From NCBI GenBank assembly GCA_964536025.1, contig CAZHXA010000027.1, positions 1 through 27,824 on the forward strand: 27,824 nt of DNA, written 5' to 3'. The notes beneath the pieces are model-generated. The model saw nothing but the letters and a program-made list of their open reading frames with translations. It made no database searches and was not told the origin of the DNA. The stretch comes from RGIG4576 sp964536025 (GTDB lineage Bacteria; Bacteroidota; Bacteroidia; Bacteroidales; Muribaculaceae). Made by a program: the position numbers and the translations under genes. The number at the start of each line of letters is the position of its first letter. Within the stretch, counting starts at the first letter, position 1. Below, piece after piece: positions 7,517-16,578 of the stretch.

Positions 7517-8128
7517 TTATCTTAAATCATTTAACTGAGTACCGGCTGGTACTAATCGCTTATCAAATTTGAATATATTAGAAGAAATTTTCTCTTTATC
7601 GTTATAATTACTGAACGATATTGTTTGAATACTTCCATCTTTCATTAAAACAATTGTTTTGGTGATTTTACTATCACTTTTTCTAACAAATAATTCTATT
7701 TGATAAATATCGGAATCTTTTTTTATTGCTTTTAACAGAATTTGAAGACTCGTATTGTTTTGAGATTTCAATGTAGGTGTATAATGTTTTTTAAAAGACA
7801 TTACAGCCAAATATGGATTAGATTGTTCAAGTTCTTCAAGCGTAGGCTCGATCACCCCTACTTCTCCCATAGATGGACTATAAACCCATTGAGTTTTTCC
7901 ATCATACCAACATTTATAATCTTGCGATAAGATTCTAAACTTATCATTGTTCATTATTATTGAACCTTTGGTATTAAACTGCTTAGAACTAATACTAAAA
8001 TCGGCACTCAGATTTCCACTTTTTGTATATTGAGCAACTATATTATTCATTATATCATTTACGCTTTGTGCATAACTATATAAACTAATGCACAAACTAA
8101 ATATAATTATATAAATGTCCTTTTTCAT
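7517..8128 (-). CDS. lolA: LolA-like outer-membrane lipoprotein carrier
   Basis: This periplasmic chaperone would carry lipoproteins from the inner to the outer membrane. It has 203 residues with a signal peptide of about 20 residues (hydrophobic core IIIFSLCISLYSYA, then AQS). The body shows the alternating beta-strand pattern of the LolA half-barrel, with GSIIMNNDKF, the lipid-facing segment around WYDGKTQWVYSP, and the C-terminal KFDKRLVPAGTQLNDL typical of Bacteroidetes LolA. Sequence identity is low across the family, so the call rests on layout, signal peptide and the WYDGK region. It lies 5 bp after ftsK and 11 bp before trxB. Confidence 0.85.
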   Translation of the reverse strand: MKKDIYIIIFSLCISLYSYAQSVNDIMNNIVAQYTKSGNLSADFSISSKQFNTKGSIIMNNDKFRILSQDYKCWYDGKTQWVYSPSMGEVGVIEPTLEELEQSNPYLAVMSFKKHYTPTLKSQNNTSLQILLKAIKKDSDIYQIELFVRKSDSKITKTIVLMKDGSIQTISFSNYNDKEKISSNIFKFDKRLVPAGTQLNDLR

Positions 8129-8133
8129 CTAAA

Positions 8134-10608
8134 TTAATTGCTTATTATGTTACTTAATTGAATAGAATCAACAAGAACTCTACGAGGCTTTCCTCCCTGT
8201 GAAGGTCCTACAATTCCGGCAGCCTCCATTTGATCCATTATTCGTCCGGCTCTATTATAACCTATTCCATATCTACGTTGCAATGAAGAAGTAGAAGCCG
8301 TTTCTCCTGATACAATAAAAGTTGCTGCTTCTTCAAATAAAGGGTCTCTATCATTTAAATTAACAGCCGAAGAGCCAGAAGATTCACCATTATCTTCAGG
8401 AACATAAGGAGGTAGTTCATAAGCTCCGCTATACCCTATTTGTCCGGCTATATAATCGCAAATTTTCTCAACTTCAGGAGTATCAACAAATGCACATTGA
8501 ATACGTTCCATCGCACCATTAGCAGAAAACAACATATCACCTTTACCTACAAGTTGTTGAGCCCCTGAGCAATCCAAAATAGTACGGCTATCAACCATCT
8601 GAGTAACCCTAAACGCAATACGACCCGGGAAATTAGCTTTTATAATACCAGTAATAACGTTTGTTGAAGGTCTTTGCGTTGCTATTATCATGTGAATACC
8701 CACTGCACGAGCCTTTTGGGCAATACGAACAATAGGACGTTCAACTTCTTTTCCCGCCTCCATTATCAAGTCACAGAATTCATCGATAATTACAACTATA
8801 TATGGTAAAAAGCGATGTCCCTTTTCAGGATTCAATTCTCTATTGATAAATTTCTTATTATAATCTTTTATGTTACGAACCTTAGCATTACTTAACAACA
8901 TATATCTGCTTTCCATCTCAGATACAAGTGAATTAAGTGTTGCAACAACCTTAGTAGAATCGGTTATAATACACTTTTCTTCATCAGGCAATTTTGCTAA
9001 ATAATGATTTTCCAATATACCATAAAGGCTGAATTCAACCATTTTAGGGTCTATTAATACAAATTTTAATTCAGCTGGATGCTTTTTATATAATAAAGAT
9101 GTAACTATTGCATTCAACCCTACAGATTTACCTTGTCCCGTTGCTCCTGCAACTAATAAGTGAGGCATTTTTGCCAAATCTGCAAGAAAGACTTCATTTG
9201 ATATAGTACAACCAAGTGCCATCGGTAATTCATATTTACACTCCTGAAAACGTTTTGAGCCAATAACTGAACGCATGGATACGGTTTGCGGATCTTTATT
9301 AGGCACTTCAATACCAATAGTACCACGCCCCGGAATGGGTGCTATAATTCTTATACCAAGAGCCGCCAAACTCAATGCAATATCATCTTCAAGACCTTTA
9401 ATCTTGGATATTCTAACGCCATCAGCAGGAACTATTTCAAACAATGTAATTGTAGGACCTACACATACATCAATTTTTTTGATAGGGATTCCATAATGTT
9501 CAAGCGTCTCTGTTATTCGTTTTTTATTTGTTTCTTGCTCATCTACATCAATGCTAACCATCTTTGTTTGAATATCCCTAAGCAAATCCAACGTAGGAAA
9601 TTTAAAGTTAGCCAATTCTTTTGTTGGGTCATAAGCCTCAACAATTTTACCATCTGCCATCTCTATTTTTGGAGCTACAGATATCACACCATTATCCGAT
9701 TCTTCTATAATTTCAGTATTTTCCTCGTCCTCATCATGCACAACAGGCATAAAAACATCTTCATCGTTGTCATCATCATCTTCTTCATCGCCATTTGCAT
9801 CTACATCATCTTGATTATCTCCAAATTCGGTCAATTCCGAAGGCACATCCCATTCTTTAGTTTCACTTTCTTCTTCAACCTGTTCCTCTGTTGCCGATTC
9901 ACTTTCATCAATAGCTCTTTCCGGGAGCCACCCCTTTATTTTCAAGAAGAATAATGAAATGGTTTTCTTACAACAGAGTCCCCATATTAATAACAAGATG
10001 AAATCCAACATCAAAACACCCGGAATTCCTATCAACTTCATTAAATATAGAGTATTATATTTCCCAAAATTGCCACCAAGAGGAAAAAAAGTAAAATCAT
10101 AATATAATGAAATGAGTCCAAATGTCATTGACACGGTACAAATAGCAATTAACGTTATGAACGTAAAAGAAAAAAAATGTAACTGTTTTTTTCTTGTCAA
10201 TCGTATTCCCAACACAAAAAGCCAAATCACAACAAGAAATGCACCAAAGCCCAATCCGCTATACACCAAATCGTTTGAAACTCTTGCACCGAAAGCAGCT
10301 CCAGCGTTTGAAACATCCTCTCCCACATTTGCAAGTTCTATCGGTGTGCTATTCAATATTTTGCTTTGGTCGTTTTCTCCTGTCATAAAAAAAGAAACAA
10401 TGACAATAAACAAATAGGCACTTATAAACATTAAAATCATGCCCAAAGCAAAACGCGTTCTTCCATCACAAAAGAAATTCTTCAGATTTCTCCAAAAATC
10501 TCTTTTGGGTTCTTGCTGAACAACTTCATTCTCTTTAACAGTTTCTTTTTCCGTATTATCAAAGGCTGTTGGATCTATAAAATCATTATTATAATTATCG
10601 TTACGCAC
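8134..10608 (-). CDS. ftsK: DNA translocase FtsK/SpoIIIE
   Basis: This septal DNA pump clears chromosome termini during division and activates XerCD recombination. The protein has 824 residues. The N-terminal part carries about four membrane helices (roughly 50-215). A linker of about 230-310 is very acidic (EEDDDDNDED) and should be disordered. The alpha/beta motor domain follows, with Walker A GATGQGKSVG at about 487-496 and a Walker B-like IVVIIDEFCDL near 600. It also has the IATQRPS and LVGKGDMLF motifs. The C-terminal winged-helix gamma domain (about 755-815, with LQRRYGIGYNRAGRIMDQME) reads the polar KOPS-type DNA signal. It heads the ftsK-lolA-trxB run. Confidence 0.97.
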   Translation of the reverse strand: MRNDNYNNDFIDPTAFDNTEKETVKENEVVQQEPKRDFWRNLKNFFCDGRTRFALGMILMFISAYLFIVIVSFFMTGENDQSKILNSTPIELANVGEDVSNAGAAFGARVSNDLVYSGLGFGAFLVVIWLFVLGIRLTRKKQLHFFSFTFITLIAICTVSMTFGLISLYYDFTFFPLGGNFGKYNTLYLMKLIGIPGVLMLDFILLLIWGLCCKKTISLFFLKIKGWLPERAIDESESATEEQVEEESETKEWDVPSELTEFGDNQDDVDANGDEEDDDDNDEDVFMPVVHDEDEENTEIIEESDNGVISVAPKIEMADGKIVEAYDPTKELANFKFPTLDLLRDIQTKMVSIDVDEQETNKKRITETLEHYGIPIKKIDVCVGPTITLFEIVPADGVRISKIKGLEDDIALSLAALGIRIIAPIPGRGTIGIEVPNKDPQTVSMRSVIGSKRFQECKYELPMALGCTISNEVFLADLAKMPHLLVAGATGQGKSVGLNAIVTSLLYKKHPAELKFVLIDPKMVEFSLYGILENHYLAKLPDEEKCIITDSTKVVATLNSLVSEMESRYMLLSNAKVRNIKDYNKKFINRELNPEKGHRFLPYIVVIIDEFCDLIMEAGKEVERPIVRIAQKARAVGIHMIIATQRPSTNVITGIIKANFPGRIAFRVTQMVDSRTILDCSGAQQLVGKGDMLFSANGAMERIQCAFVDTPEVEKICDYIAGQIGYSGAYELPPYVPEDNGESSGSSAVNLNDRDPLFEEAATFIVSGETASTSSLQRRYGIGYNRAGRIMDQMEAAGIVGPSQGGKPRRVLVDSIQLSNIISN

Positions 10609-10639
10609 GTCTTATAGCTTTTTAATATTAAACATTTTA

Positions 10640-10647
10640 CAAAAATA
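10640..10647 (-). promoter_or_regulatory. -7 box for ftsK operon
   Basis: The minus strand reads TATTTTTG, matching TAnnTTTG, 32 bp before the ftsK ATG in the 82-bp gap after the FNT gene. The -33 box is not evident. Confidence 0.5.
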
Positions 10648-10690
10648 CGAAATTTATACTTTTTGATTTCTATATTGTAATTATAATTTA

Positions 10691-11302
10691 TTATATAATT
10701 TCCTTTTTCACGATTTTATGAATATATGAGAAAAACAAAGCTCCAACAGCATTTCCCAACAGCACCAACAATATGAATTTTAGTCCATCAATTGTGTATA
10801 AAACACCGGCACAACACAGATATAGCATATCGGCAATAGAGTGTTCAAAACCACATAAAATGAAAATCATTACCGGGAATATCAGTAACAAAAAGTTGTT
10901 TTTAAGTCTATAACCATCCACTGCCAAATACATCATAGCACCACAACCTATAGAGTCGAAAACAATTTGAGATAACGATTTTAGCAACTTAGGTTCAGAA
11001 AGTGCAACAGCTTTTGCGATTAATGGAGAACTTTCAGGAACAATTAATGACAATAATGTAGTTCCTATTAAATTTCCAAGAATTATTATCGGTATTAACT
11101 TTAATATTTCTTTATCCCAAATGTAACCTATTTTACCGGTATAAAGCAAATAACCTCTTAAGACTATTGTAATCAAACCGAATGAAAACAAAAAAGAGCC
11201 AGCTATATTGTTAGAAACCGACATATACACCAAACAACCACACCCTATAAGTATACCCGAAAGCATTGCACTCAACAATGGAACTAATAGTTTATCTCTC
11301 AT
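10691..11302 (-). CDS. Short formate/nitrite transporter (FNT) family channel
   Basis: This inner-membrane anion channel has 203 residues, shorter than the 250-290 usual for FocA/NirC. The FNT fold can still be followed. AGSFLFSFGLITIVLRGYLLYTG matches TM2 with its Omega-loop region; GNLIGTTLL starts TM3; CGFEHSIADMLY carries the conserved central histidine that protonates the substrate anion; GNAVGALFF marks the last helix. Six hydrophobic spans fit. The first helix and the cytoplasmic tails are trimmed, which explains the length. Substrate (formate, nitrite, hydrosulfide, lactate or other small weak acid) cannot be told. It starts one base after the trkH stop, so it should be cotranscribed with the potassium-uptake genes. 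Confidence 0.78.
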   Translation of the reverse strand: MRDKLLVPLLSAMLSGILIGCGCLVYMSVSNNIAGSFLFSFGLITIVLRGYLLYTGKIGYIWDKEILKLIPIIILGNLIGTTLLSLIVPESSPLIAKAVALSEPKLLKSLSQIVFDSIGCGAMMYLAVDGYRLKNNFLLLIFPVMIFILCGFEHSIADMLYLCCAGVLYTIDGLKFILLVLLGNAVGALFFSYIHKIVKKEII

Positions 11303-11303
11303 T

Positions 11304-12776
11304 TTATTTAATCCAAAAACCTTTTGTAAATAATATTAAAACAGTAAATAATTCAAGACGTCCAATAAGCATATCAAATGTCAACAACAATTTAACAACC
11401 ATAGGCAAATCAACGAAAGAGCTACCGCCCACAATACTTGAACCATATCCTACATTACATAATGCCGACAATGACATAAAAAAGCTATCAAACACAACTA
11501 TATTGAACATGGTAATTATTGTTGTACTTATCATCAAGACAAGCATGAATATCACTAAAAATGCAATCAATTTTTGTACATAAGCATAAGGAACTACTTT
11601 CCCATTCATTCTAACCGAAGTAACCAAGTTAGGATGAATAGCTTTGCTAAATTCATTTTTTACATTTTTAAGCATTACCAATATCCTATCTATTTTCAAA
11701 CCACCGGAAGTAGAACCTGCACATGCACAACTTAACATCAATATAATTATCATCATTACAGAGAACTGTCCCCATGAATAATTCTCTATACTGAACCCTG
11801 TTGTTGTAATGGTTGCAACGACATGAAACAAGGAATCGATCAAGCAATCAAATATATTTTCATTCTCACCTCTGAAAAATAAATCGGCAAAACACACAAT
11901 AGAACCAATAATACACAAAATTACATACCATTTAAATATTTCATTCGAGATAAACGCTTTAACTTTCCCATGCAACAAATTATATAACATAGAAAAATTC
12001 ACCCCGCCCAAAAACATAAATATGATAACTATTGTGTCAATGTATCTTGAATCCCAAAAGCCTATGCTATCATTTTTTGTAGAAAACCCTCCTGTCGATA
12101 CGCAAGAAAGTGTATGACAAACAGAATCAAACCAATTCATGGGACCTAAACAAAGTAACGCACACATTACAATAGTAAGACCTATATACACTCCCCACAA
12201 CCCTTTGGCGGTTTGACTCACTTTAGGTCTCAATTTATCATGGGTTATTCCTGTAACTTCGGCATTGAACAATTGAACGCCACCGGTTTTATTCAACATT
12301 GGAATAACTGCCAATGTGAATAATATAATACCCATACCTCCAATCCATTGCATCAATGAACGCCACAACAAGATACCTTTGGGTAATATTTCCACATCAC
12401 AAAAAATCGTGGAACCGGTAGTGGTAAATCCTGCCATAGTTTCATAAAAAGCATCAGTAACAGTAGAAACTGTACCTGAAAACAAAAAAGGCAACATTCC
12501 AAAAAGTGAAAATACTACCCACACAAGTGAAGTAAGAAGAAAGCCCTCTTTTCTATGCATATTCATATAACTTGGGTGTATTGCCTTAGCAGTAAAAGCT
12601 CCTAATCCCAATGTCAACAAAACAGAATAAAAAAAGGCCTTAGCACATACATGTTCATGATAATATAAGCTTACTAATAATGGAGCACACATAAATAAAG
12701 CTTCTATCATAAGAAGCCAACCTATGACACGCAACACCATTAATGTGTTTATATTTGATTTTTTTACAAACATCAA
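11304..12776 (-). CDS. trkH: Trk/Ktr potassium uptake channel subunit
   Basis: This K+-translocating subunit in the inner membrane has 490 residues and about ten hydrophobic helices. The four pore (P-loop) repeats with their selectivity glycines can be seen: AGFTTTGSTIF near residue 114, LSCVSTGGFST near 223, VATITTTGFS near 317, and SALCNVGYGSS near 432. The motif GSTSGGLK lies in the gating loop region, as is normal for the family. The gene overlaps trkA by 4 bp (ATGA), indicating translational coupling with the nucleotide-binding subunit that gates it. Confidence 0.95.
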   Translation of the reverse strand: MMFVKKSNINTLMVLRVIGWLLMIEALFMCAPLLVSLYYHEHVCAKAFFYSVLLTLGLGAFTAKAIHPSYMNMHRKEGFLLTSLVWVVFSLFGMLPFLFSGTVSTVTDAFYETMAGFTTTGSTIFCDVEILPKGILLWRSLMQWIGGMGIILFTLAVIPMLNKTGGVQLFNAEVTGITHDKLRPKVSQTAKGLWGVYIGLTIVMCALLCLGPMNWFDSVCHTLSCVSTGGFSTKNDSIGFWDSRYIDTIVIIFMFLGGVNFSMLYNLLHGKVKAFISNEIFKWYVILCIIGSIVCFADLFFRGENENIFDCLIDSLFHVVATITTTGFSIENYSWGQFSVMMIIILMLSCACAGSTSGGLKIDRILVMLKNVKNEFSKAIHPNLVTSVRMNGKVVPYAYVQKLIAFLVIFMLVLMISTTIITMFNIVVFDSFFMSLSALCNVGYGSSIVGGSSFVDLPMVVKLLLTFDMLIGRLELFTVLILFTKGFWIK

Positions 12777-14104
12777 TTAAACAACTTTTCTACTTTATGA
12801 ATTGCACCCGATAAACAAAAGACTACCACATGGTCTCCCTCTTGAATTTGTGTATCACCTTGTACTAAATAACCTTTTCCATCACGCAACATTCCGGCTA
12901 TGGTCAAATCACGCGATAAATTTAAATCTTTGATTTTTGCTCCGGTTATTTTTGAGCCTTTCTTAGCTACCAATTCTGTCACTTCAGCATCAGCTAAAGC
13001 CAAACATTTAGCATTTGTTGAATCACTATCAAGAAGGAATTGGAATATACGGCTTGAAGCCAATAATTTTTTATTTATGATAGTACCTATGTTCAACGCT
13101 TCTGCTTCAGATATAAACTGAATATTTTCCACTTCGGCAATCGTTTTTTTGACTCCGTATTCTTTTGCAACCAAGCATCCTAAGATATTAGTTTCAGAAC
13201 TTTCGGTTAAAGCCACAAATGCATCCATTTCTTCTATACCTTCCTCTTCAAGAAGTTCAAAGTTTCGCCCATCACCATGAATTATATTACAGTCAGGAAG
13301 TTTGTCGGCAAGTTCTTCGCATCTTGACAAATCGTTTTCAATAATGGTAATTTTGTAATCATCTCCAATTCTCATAGCTAATTGTACTGCTATGCGACTA
13401 CCACCCATTATCATTATTTTTTTAATGTTTATATCCGATTTGCCACATAACGAGCGTATATTTTGCATATCACCATTGGTTGTAGCTATATATACTATGT
13501 CATTGGCTCTTATATAATCATCCCCTCTCGGTATGATTGTTTCATGATTTCGCTTTATGGCCGAAATATGAGCATAATTGGACATTTTAAACAAATCACG
13601 CAAAGGCATTCCTACCATTTTTGCATTTTCTCTTATTTTCACACCGATAATAATCAATTCGCCATTACACAATTCAAACCAATTTCTTACCCATGCCCGT
13701 TTTAATGCCACAGCCATCTCTTTAGCAGCAAGATATTCCGGATATATCAAATCATCGATACCGCGATTTGTAAAAAACTCACGATTTTCTTCTCTCAAGA
13801 AATCATAATTATCTATTCTCGCTACAGCCTTTTCAGCACCAAGTGATTTAGCTATCTCACAAGCTAAAACATTGTCGGTTTCAAAAGGTGTTACAGCTAT
13901 AAACAAGTCACAATTTTCGGCACCAGAGCTTTTCAAGGTTTTAAATGAGACAGGATTGCCCACATAAGTTAGCATATTATATGGTTCCAATTTCAATAAT
14001 TTAGATTCATCACTATCAATTATTATTATATCTTGATTCTCATTTGATAGTAATTTAGCTAAATGCGTACCCACTTCTCCAGCTCCGGCAATAACTATTT
14101 TCAT
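12773..14104 (-). CDS. trkA: Trk potassium uptake regulatory subunit TrkA
   Basis: This peripheral cytoplasmic subunit senses NAD(H)/ATP and gates TrkH. The protein has 443 residues built as two RCK repeats. The first Rossmann motif IAGAGEVGTHLAKLL starts at residue 5, with the acidic strand-end IIIDSDESKL. The second nucleotide-binding half begins IMGGSRIAVQLAMRI near 231, with IIENDLSRCEELA. Each is followed by an RCK_C (TrkA-C) part, the last ending in GDHVVVFCLSGA. It sits one base after dxs and overlaps trkH, so the three genes should share a transcript. Confidence 0.95.
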   Translation of the reverse strand: MKIVIAGAGEVGTHLAKLLSNENQDIIIIDSDESKLLKLEPYNMLTYVGNPVSFKTLKSSGAENCDLFIAVTPFETDNVLACEIAKSLGAEKAVARIDNYDFLREENREFFTNRGIDDLIYPEYLAAKEMAVALKRAWVRNWFELCNGELIIIGVKIRENAKMVGMPLRDLFKMSNYAHISAIKRNHETIIPRGDDYIRANDIVYIATTNGDMQNIRSLCGKSDINIKKIMIMGGSRIAVQLAMRIGDDYKITIIENDLSRCEELADKLPDCNIIHGDGRNFELLEEEGIEEMDAFVALTESSETNILGCLVAKEYGVKKTIAEVENIQFISEAEALNIGTIINKKLLASSRIFQFLLDSDSTNAKCLALADAEVTELVAKKGSKITGAKIKDLNLSRDLTIAGMLRDGKGYLVQGDTQIQEGDHVVVFCLSGAIHKVEKLFN

Positions 14105-14105
14105 A

Positions 14106-16040
14106 TCAATTACCGTTATTAATCATTGACAATATAACCCCTTTGATTGACTCATTATCCATCTTACATAACTCATAAAGTTCTTTAATTGTTCCATGAG
14201 GAATAAATTTGTTAGGAATTCCTATTTTCACAACGTTTTTATGATAATTCTGCTCACAAAGCCATTCAATAACAGCCGTTCCAAGTCCTCCAACAATTGT
14301 TCCATCTTCCACAGTAATGATGTTGTCATAATTTTTGCCAACATCGTGCAAAATCGACTCATCCAACGGTTTCAAAAATATCATGTCATAATGAGCTACA
14401 TTCACACCTTCATTTTTTAACTCTTGTACAAGTTTTTGCACATTATTACCTATGTGACCTATACTTAAGATTGCAACATTATCTCCATCCGAAAGTTTTC
14501 GACCTTTTCCCACTTCAATTGTTACCATCTCATTTTTCCAATCGACTAAAGCCCCCTCTCCTCTCGGATAGCGTATTGCAAAAGGACCATAATCACCCGA
14601 TTGAACCGTGTACATTAAATTTCTTAAATAATGTTCATTCATAGGTGCCGCAACAGTCATATTAGGAACACATCTCATATATGACATATCAAAAGCTCCT
14701 TGATGCGTCACTCCATCTTCACCCACCAATCCAGCTCTATCTATGCAAAATGTAACAGGCAGATTCAATATAGCCACATCATTTATTATTGCATCGTAAG
14801 CACGTTGTAAAAAGGTTGAATAGATTGCACAAAACGGTTTTAAACCATCTTTTGCCATACCGGCAGAAAATGTCACGGCATGACCTTCAGCAATACCTAC
14901 ATCAAAGGTTCTTTCAGGATAACGTTCTTGCATTACACACACCGAAGTTCCCGAAGGCATTGCTGCCGTAACGGCAACTATTTTATCATTTTTTTCCGCC
15001 AATTCTACCAAAGTATTACCAAAAACATCTTGATACTTTTGTGGAGAATCTTTTTTTTCTGAAACCAAGCGTTCACCGGTTTCGGGATTAAACCTTCCGG
15101 GAGCATGCCATACCGAAGGATTTTTTTCAGCAGGCTCATAGCCTTTACCTTTTCGGGTTCGTAAATGCAGAATACGAGGACCATCCATATCTTTTATGTC
15201 ATTCAGCACACGCACTATACGTTCTACGTCATGACCATCAAACGGTCCAAAATATCTTATATTCAAGCCTTCAAATATATTTTGTTGATTTGCTATCAAC
15301 GATTTCAGGCTATTGTTGAATCTTAATATTATATCTTTGTGTTTTTCATCTATTAAATGATATTTCCTCAATGTTTTATAAATCTTATACCTCATGCGAT
15401 TATATCCCGCCGAAGTATTTATATGAGTCATATAATCGCCCAAAGCTCCAACACTTTGGTCTATCGCCATATCATTATCATTTAATATTATCAAGAGATT
15501 GTTTTTATTAATAGAAGCATTATTCAAGCCTTCAAATGCCAAACCACCTCCAATTGAGGCATCCCCTATTACGGCTACTACATTTCTCTTAACCTCATCA
15601 TTATTTACCATCGAAGCTATAGCCATTCCAAGACCCGCCGATATTGAATTGGATGCATGACCGGCTATAAAAGAGTCATATTCACTTTCTTCAGGATTAG
15701 GAAAACCACTTATTCCATTAAATTTGCGATTGGAATAAAATACGTCACGACGACCTGTAATTATTTTATGGCTGTAAGATTGATGCCCTACATCCCAAAC
15801 TATTCTATCGTATGGCGTATTTAAAACATAATGCAATGCTACAGTTAATTCAACTGCACCCATACTTGATGCAAAATGTCCAGGATTCTCCGATAACGAT
15901 GATATTATAAATTTTCTTAACTCTTGACAAAGCAAAGGTAATTCTGCTACTTGCATTTTTCGCAAGTCGGCAGGATTATTTATATTCGATAATAAAGGAT
16001 AGGCATCCTTATTGAATTTATTTTCAATGATATCCGACAC
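14106..16040 (-). CDS. dxs: 1-deoxy-D-xylulose-5-phosphate synthase
   Basis: This enzyme joins pyruvate and glyceraldehyde 3-phosphate to make DXP, the first step of the MEP isoprenoid pathway, and also feeds thiamin and pyridoxal synthesis. Its 644 residues are full length. The thiamin-diphosphate motif runs from IGDASIGGG (about 158-166) to NDND (about 187-190). The usual GDG is GDA here, a form I believe is common in Bacteroidales Dxs. WDVGHQSYSHK (about 82-92), the pyrimidine-domain EGHAVTFSAGMA and the phosphate-binding DRAGLVGEDG are intact. The C-terminal transketolase domain ends with a normal VEDGTIVGGLG. It leads directly into trkA, and a 58-residue membrane protein precedes it. Confidence 0.97.
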   Translation of the reverse strand: MSDIIENKFNKDAYPLLSNINNPADLRKMQVAELPLLCQELRKFIISSLSENPGHFASSMGAVELTVALHYVLNTPYDRIVWDVGHQSYSHKIITGRRDVFYSNRKFNGISGFPNPEESEYDSFIAGHASNSISAGLGMAIASMVNNDEVKRNVVAVIGDASIGGGLAFEGLNNASINKNNLLIILNDNDMAIDQSVGALGDYMTHINTSAGYNRMRYKIYKTLRKYHLIDEKHKDIILRFNNSLKSLIANQQNIFEGLNIRYFGPFDGHDVERIVRVLNDIKDMDGPRILHLRTRKGKGYEPAEKNPSVWHAPGRFNPETGERLVSEKKDSPQKYQDVFGNTLVELAEKNDKIVAVTAAMPSGTSVCVMQERYPERTFDVGIAEGHAVTFSAGMAKDGLKPFCAIYSTFLQRAYDAIINDVAILNLPVTFCIDRAGLVGEDGVTHQGAFDMSYMRCVPNMTVAAPMNEHYLRNLMYTVQSGDYGPFAIRYPRGEGALVDWKNEMVTIEVGKGRKLSDGDNVAILSIGHIGNNVQKLVQELKNEGVNVAHYDMIFLKPLDESILHDVGKNYDNIITVEDGTIVGGLGTAVIEWLCEQNYHKNVVKIGIPNKFIPHGTIKELYELCKMDNESIKGVILSMINNGN

Positions 16041-16100
16041 GATTCAATAATTTATTAATCTAAAGTCATTTTAGTCAATGCAATAATGTGCTATGCAAAT

Positions 16101-16277
16101 TTACTTTTTTCCTCTTATATATTTCTTATACAAAGGCACAAAAATTATAATACCAGATGCCAATATAGTAAATACAACCATAAAATCAATTTTAGAAGCT
16201 TTAGTAAGCAAACAATAGCATAACACAAGCCACAAAGTAGCAATAAAGCCGAATCTTATTATATTTCCGGTACTCAT
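16101..16277 (-). CDS. Small membrane protein of 58 residues
   Basis: An ATG at 16277 opens a 58-codon frame ending TAA at 16101, 60 bp before dxs. It begins MSTGNIIRFG, has two hydrophobic segments (FIATLWLVLCYCLL and MVVFTILASGIIIFVPL) separated by a short KASKID turn, and ends in a strongly basic tail (YKKYIRGKK). That layout fits a two-helix inner-membrane hairpin with cytoplasmic ends. A consensus promoter lies directly in front (16299-16330), so the protein would be the first gene of the dxs-trkA-trkH-FNT transcript. I do not recognise a family or function. Codon use and topology support a real gene, and it resembles small uncharacterised Bacteroidales membrane proteins. Confidence 0.75.
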   Translation of the reverse strand: MSTGNIIRFGFIATLWLVLCYCLLTKASKIDFMVVFTILASGIIIFVPLYKKYIRGKK

Positions 16278-16298
16278 AATTATGAAATTTATAATTCA

Positions 16299-16330
16299 CA
16301 AAGATAATAATGATAATCAAAACAACCAAA
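16299..16330 (-). promoter_or_regulatory. Bacteroidetes promoter for small protein-dxs-trk cluster
   Basis: On the minus strand TTTG (16327-16330), 20 bases, then TATCTTTG (16299-16306) match both consensus boxes. The start of transcription should lie about 15 nt before the ATG at 16277. Confidence 0.85.
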
Positions 16331-16417
16331 CCCATATATTAAAACTTCACACTAATCAAAACAAGCACATAAAACGTCTAAAATAATAATTAAATAATAT
16401 TACTATTATAATAATCT
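16331..16417. other. AT-rich spacer, nothing recognised
   Basis: Sequence between the dxs-cluster promoter and the 18-bp hairpin is almost entirely A and T. I see no gene or repeat in it. Confidence 0.5.
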
Positions 16418-16461
16418 AAAAAAATGAGTGAAGCCAAACAAGAGGCTTCACTCATTTTTTT
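16418..16461. terminator. Perfect 18-bp hairpin with A/T-run flanks
   Basis: Arms 16418-16435 and 16444-16461 are perfectly complementary with an 8-base loop AAACAAGA. The arms begin with seven A and end with seven T, so it is a classic terminator in either direction. No plus-strand gene ends just before it. On the minus strand it could stop a transcript coming from the 17.0-17.25 kb island, or block read-through in front of the 116-residue ORF. Confidence 0.75.
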
Positions 16462-16578
16462 AATCGAGATGAACAAATCTACAAGATAATTGTTTATTAT
16501 ACGACAATTGATTACTATTATTTGACTTCTATTTTATCTACTAACTTTATTAACTACACATTAGCACTATAATTTATC

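Noticed and set aside
9286..9954. 222-codon plus-strand frame opposite ftsK
   Set aside because: It is antisense to the FtsK acidic linker and motor region, which has strong family motifs. The antisense product is Phe/Ile/His-rich low-quality sequence.
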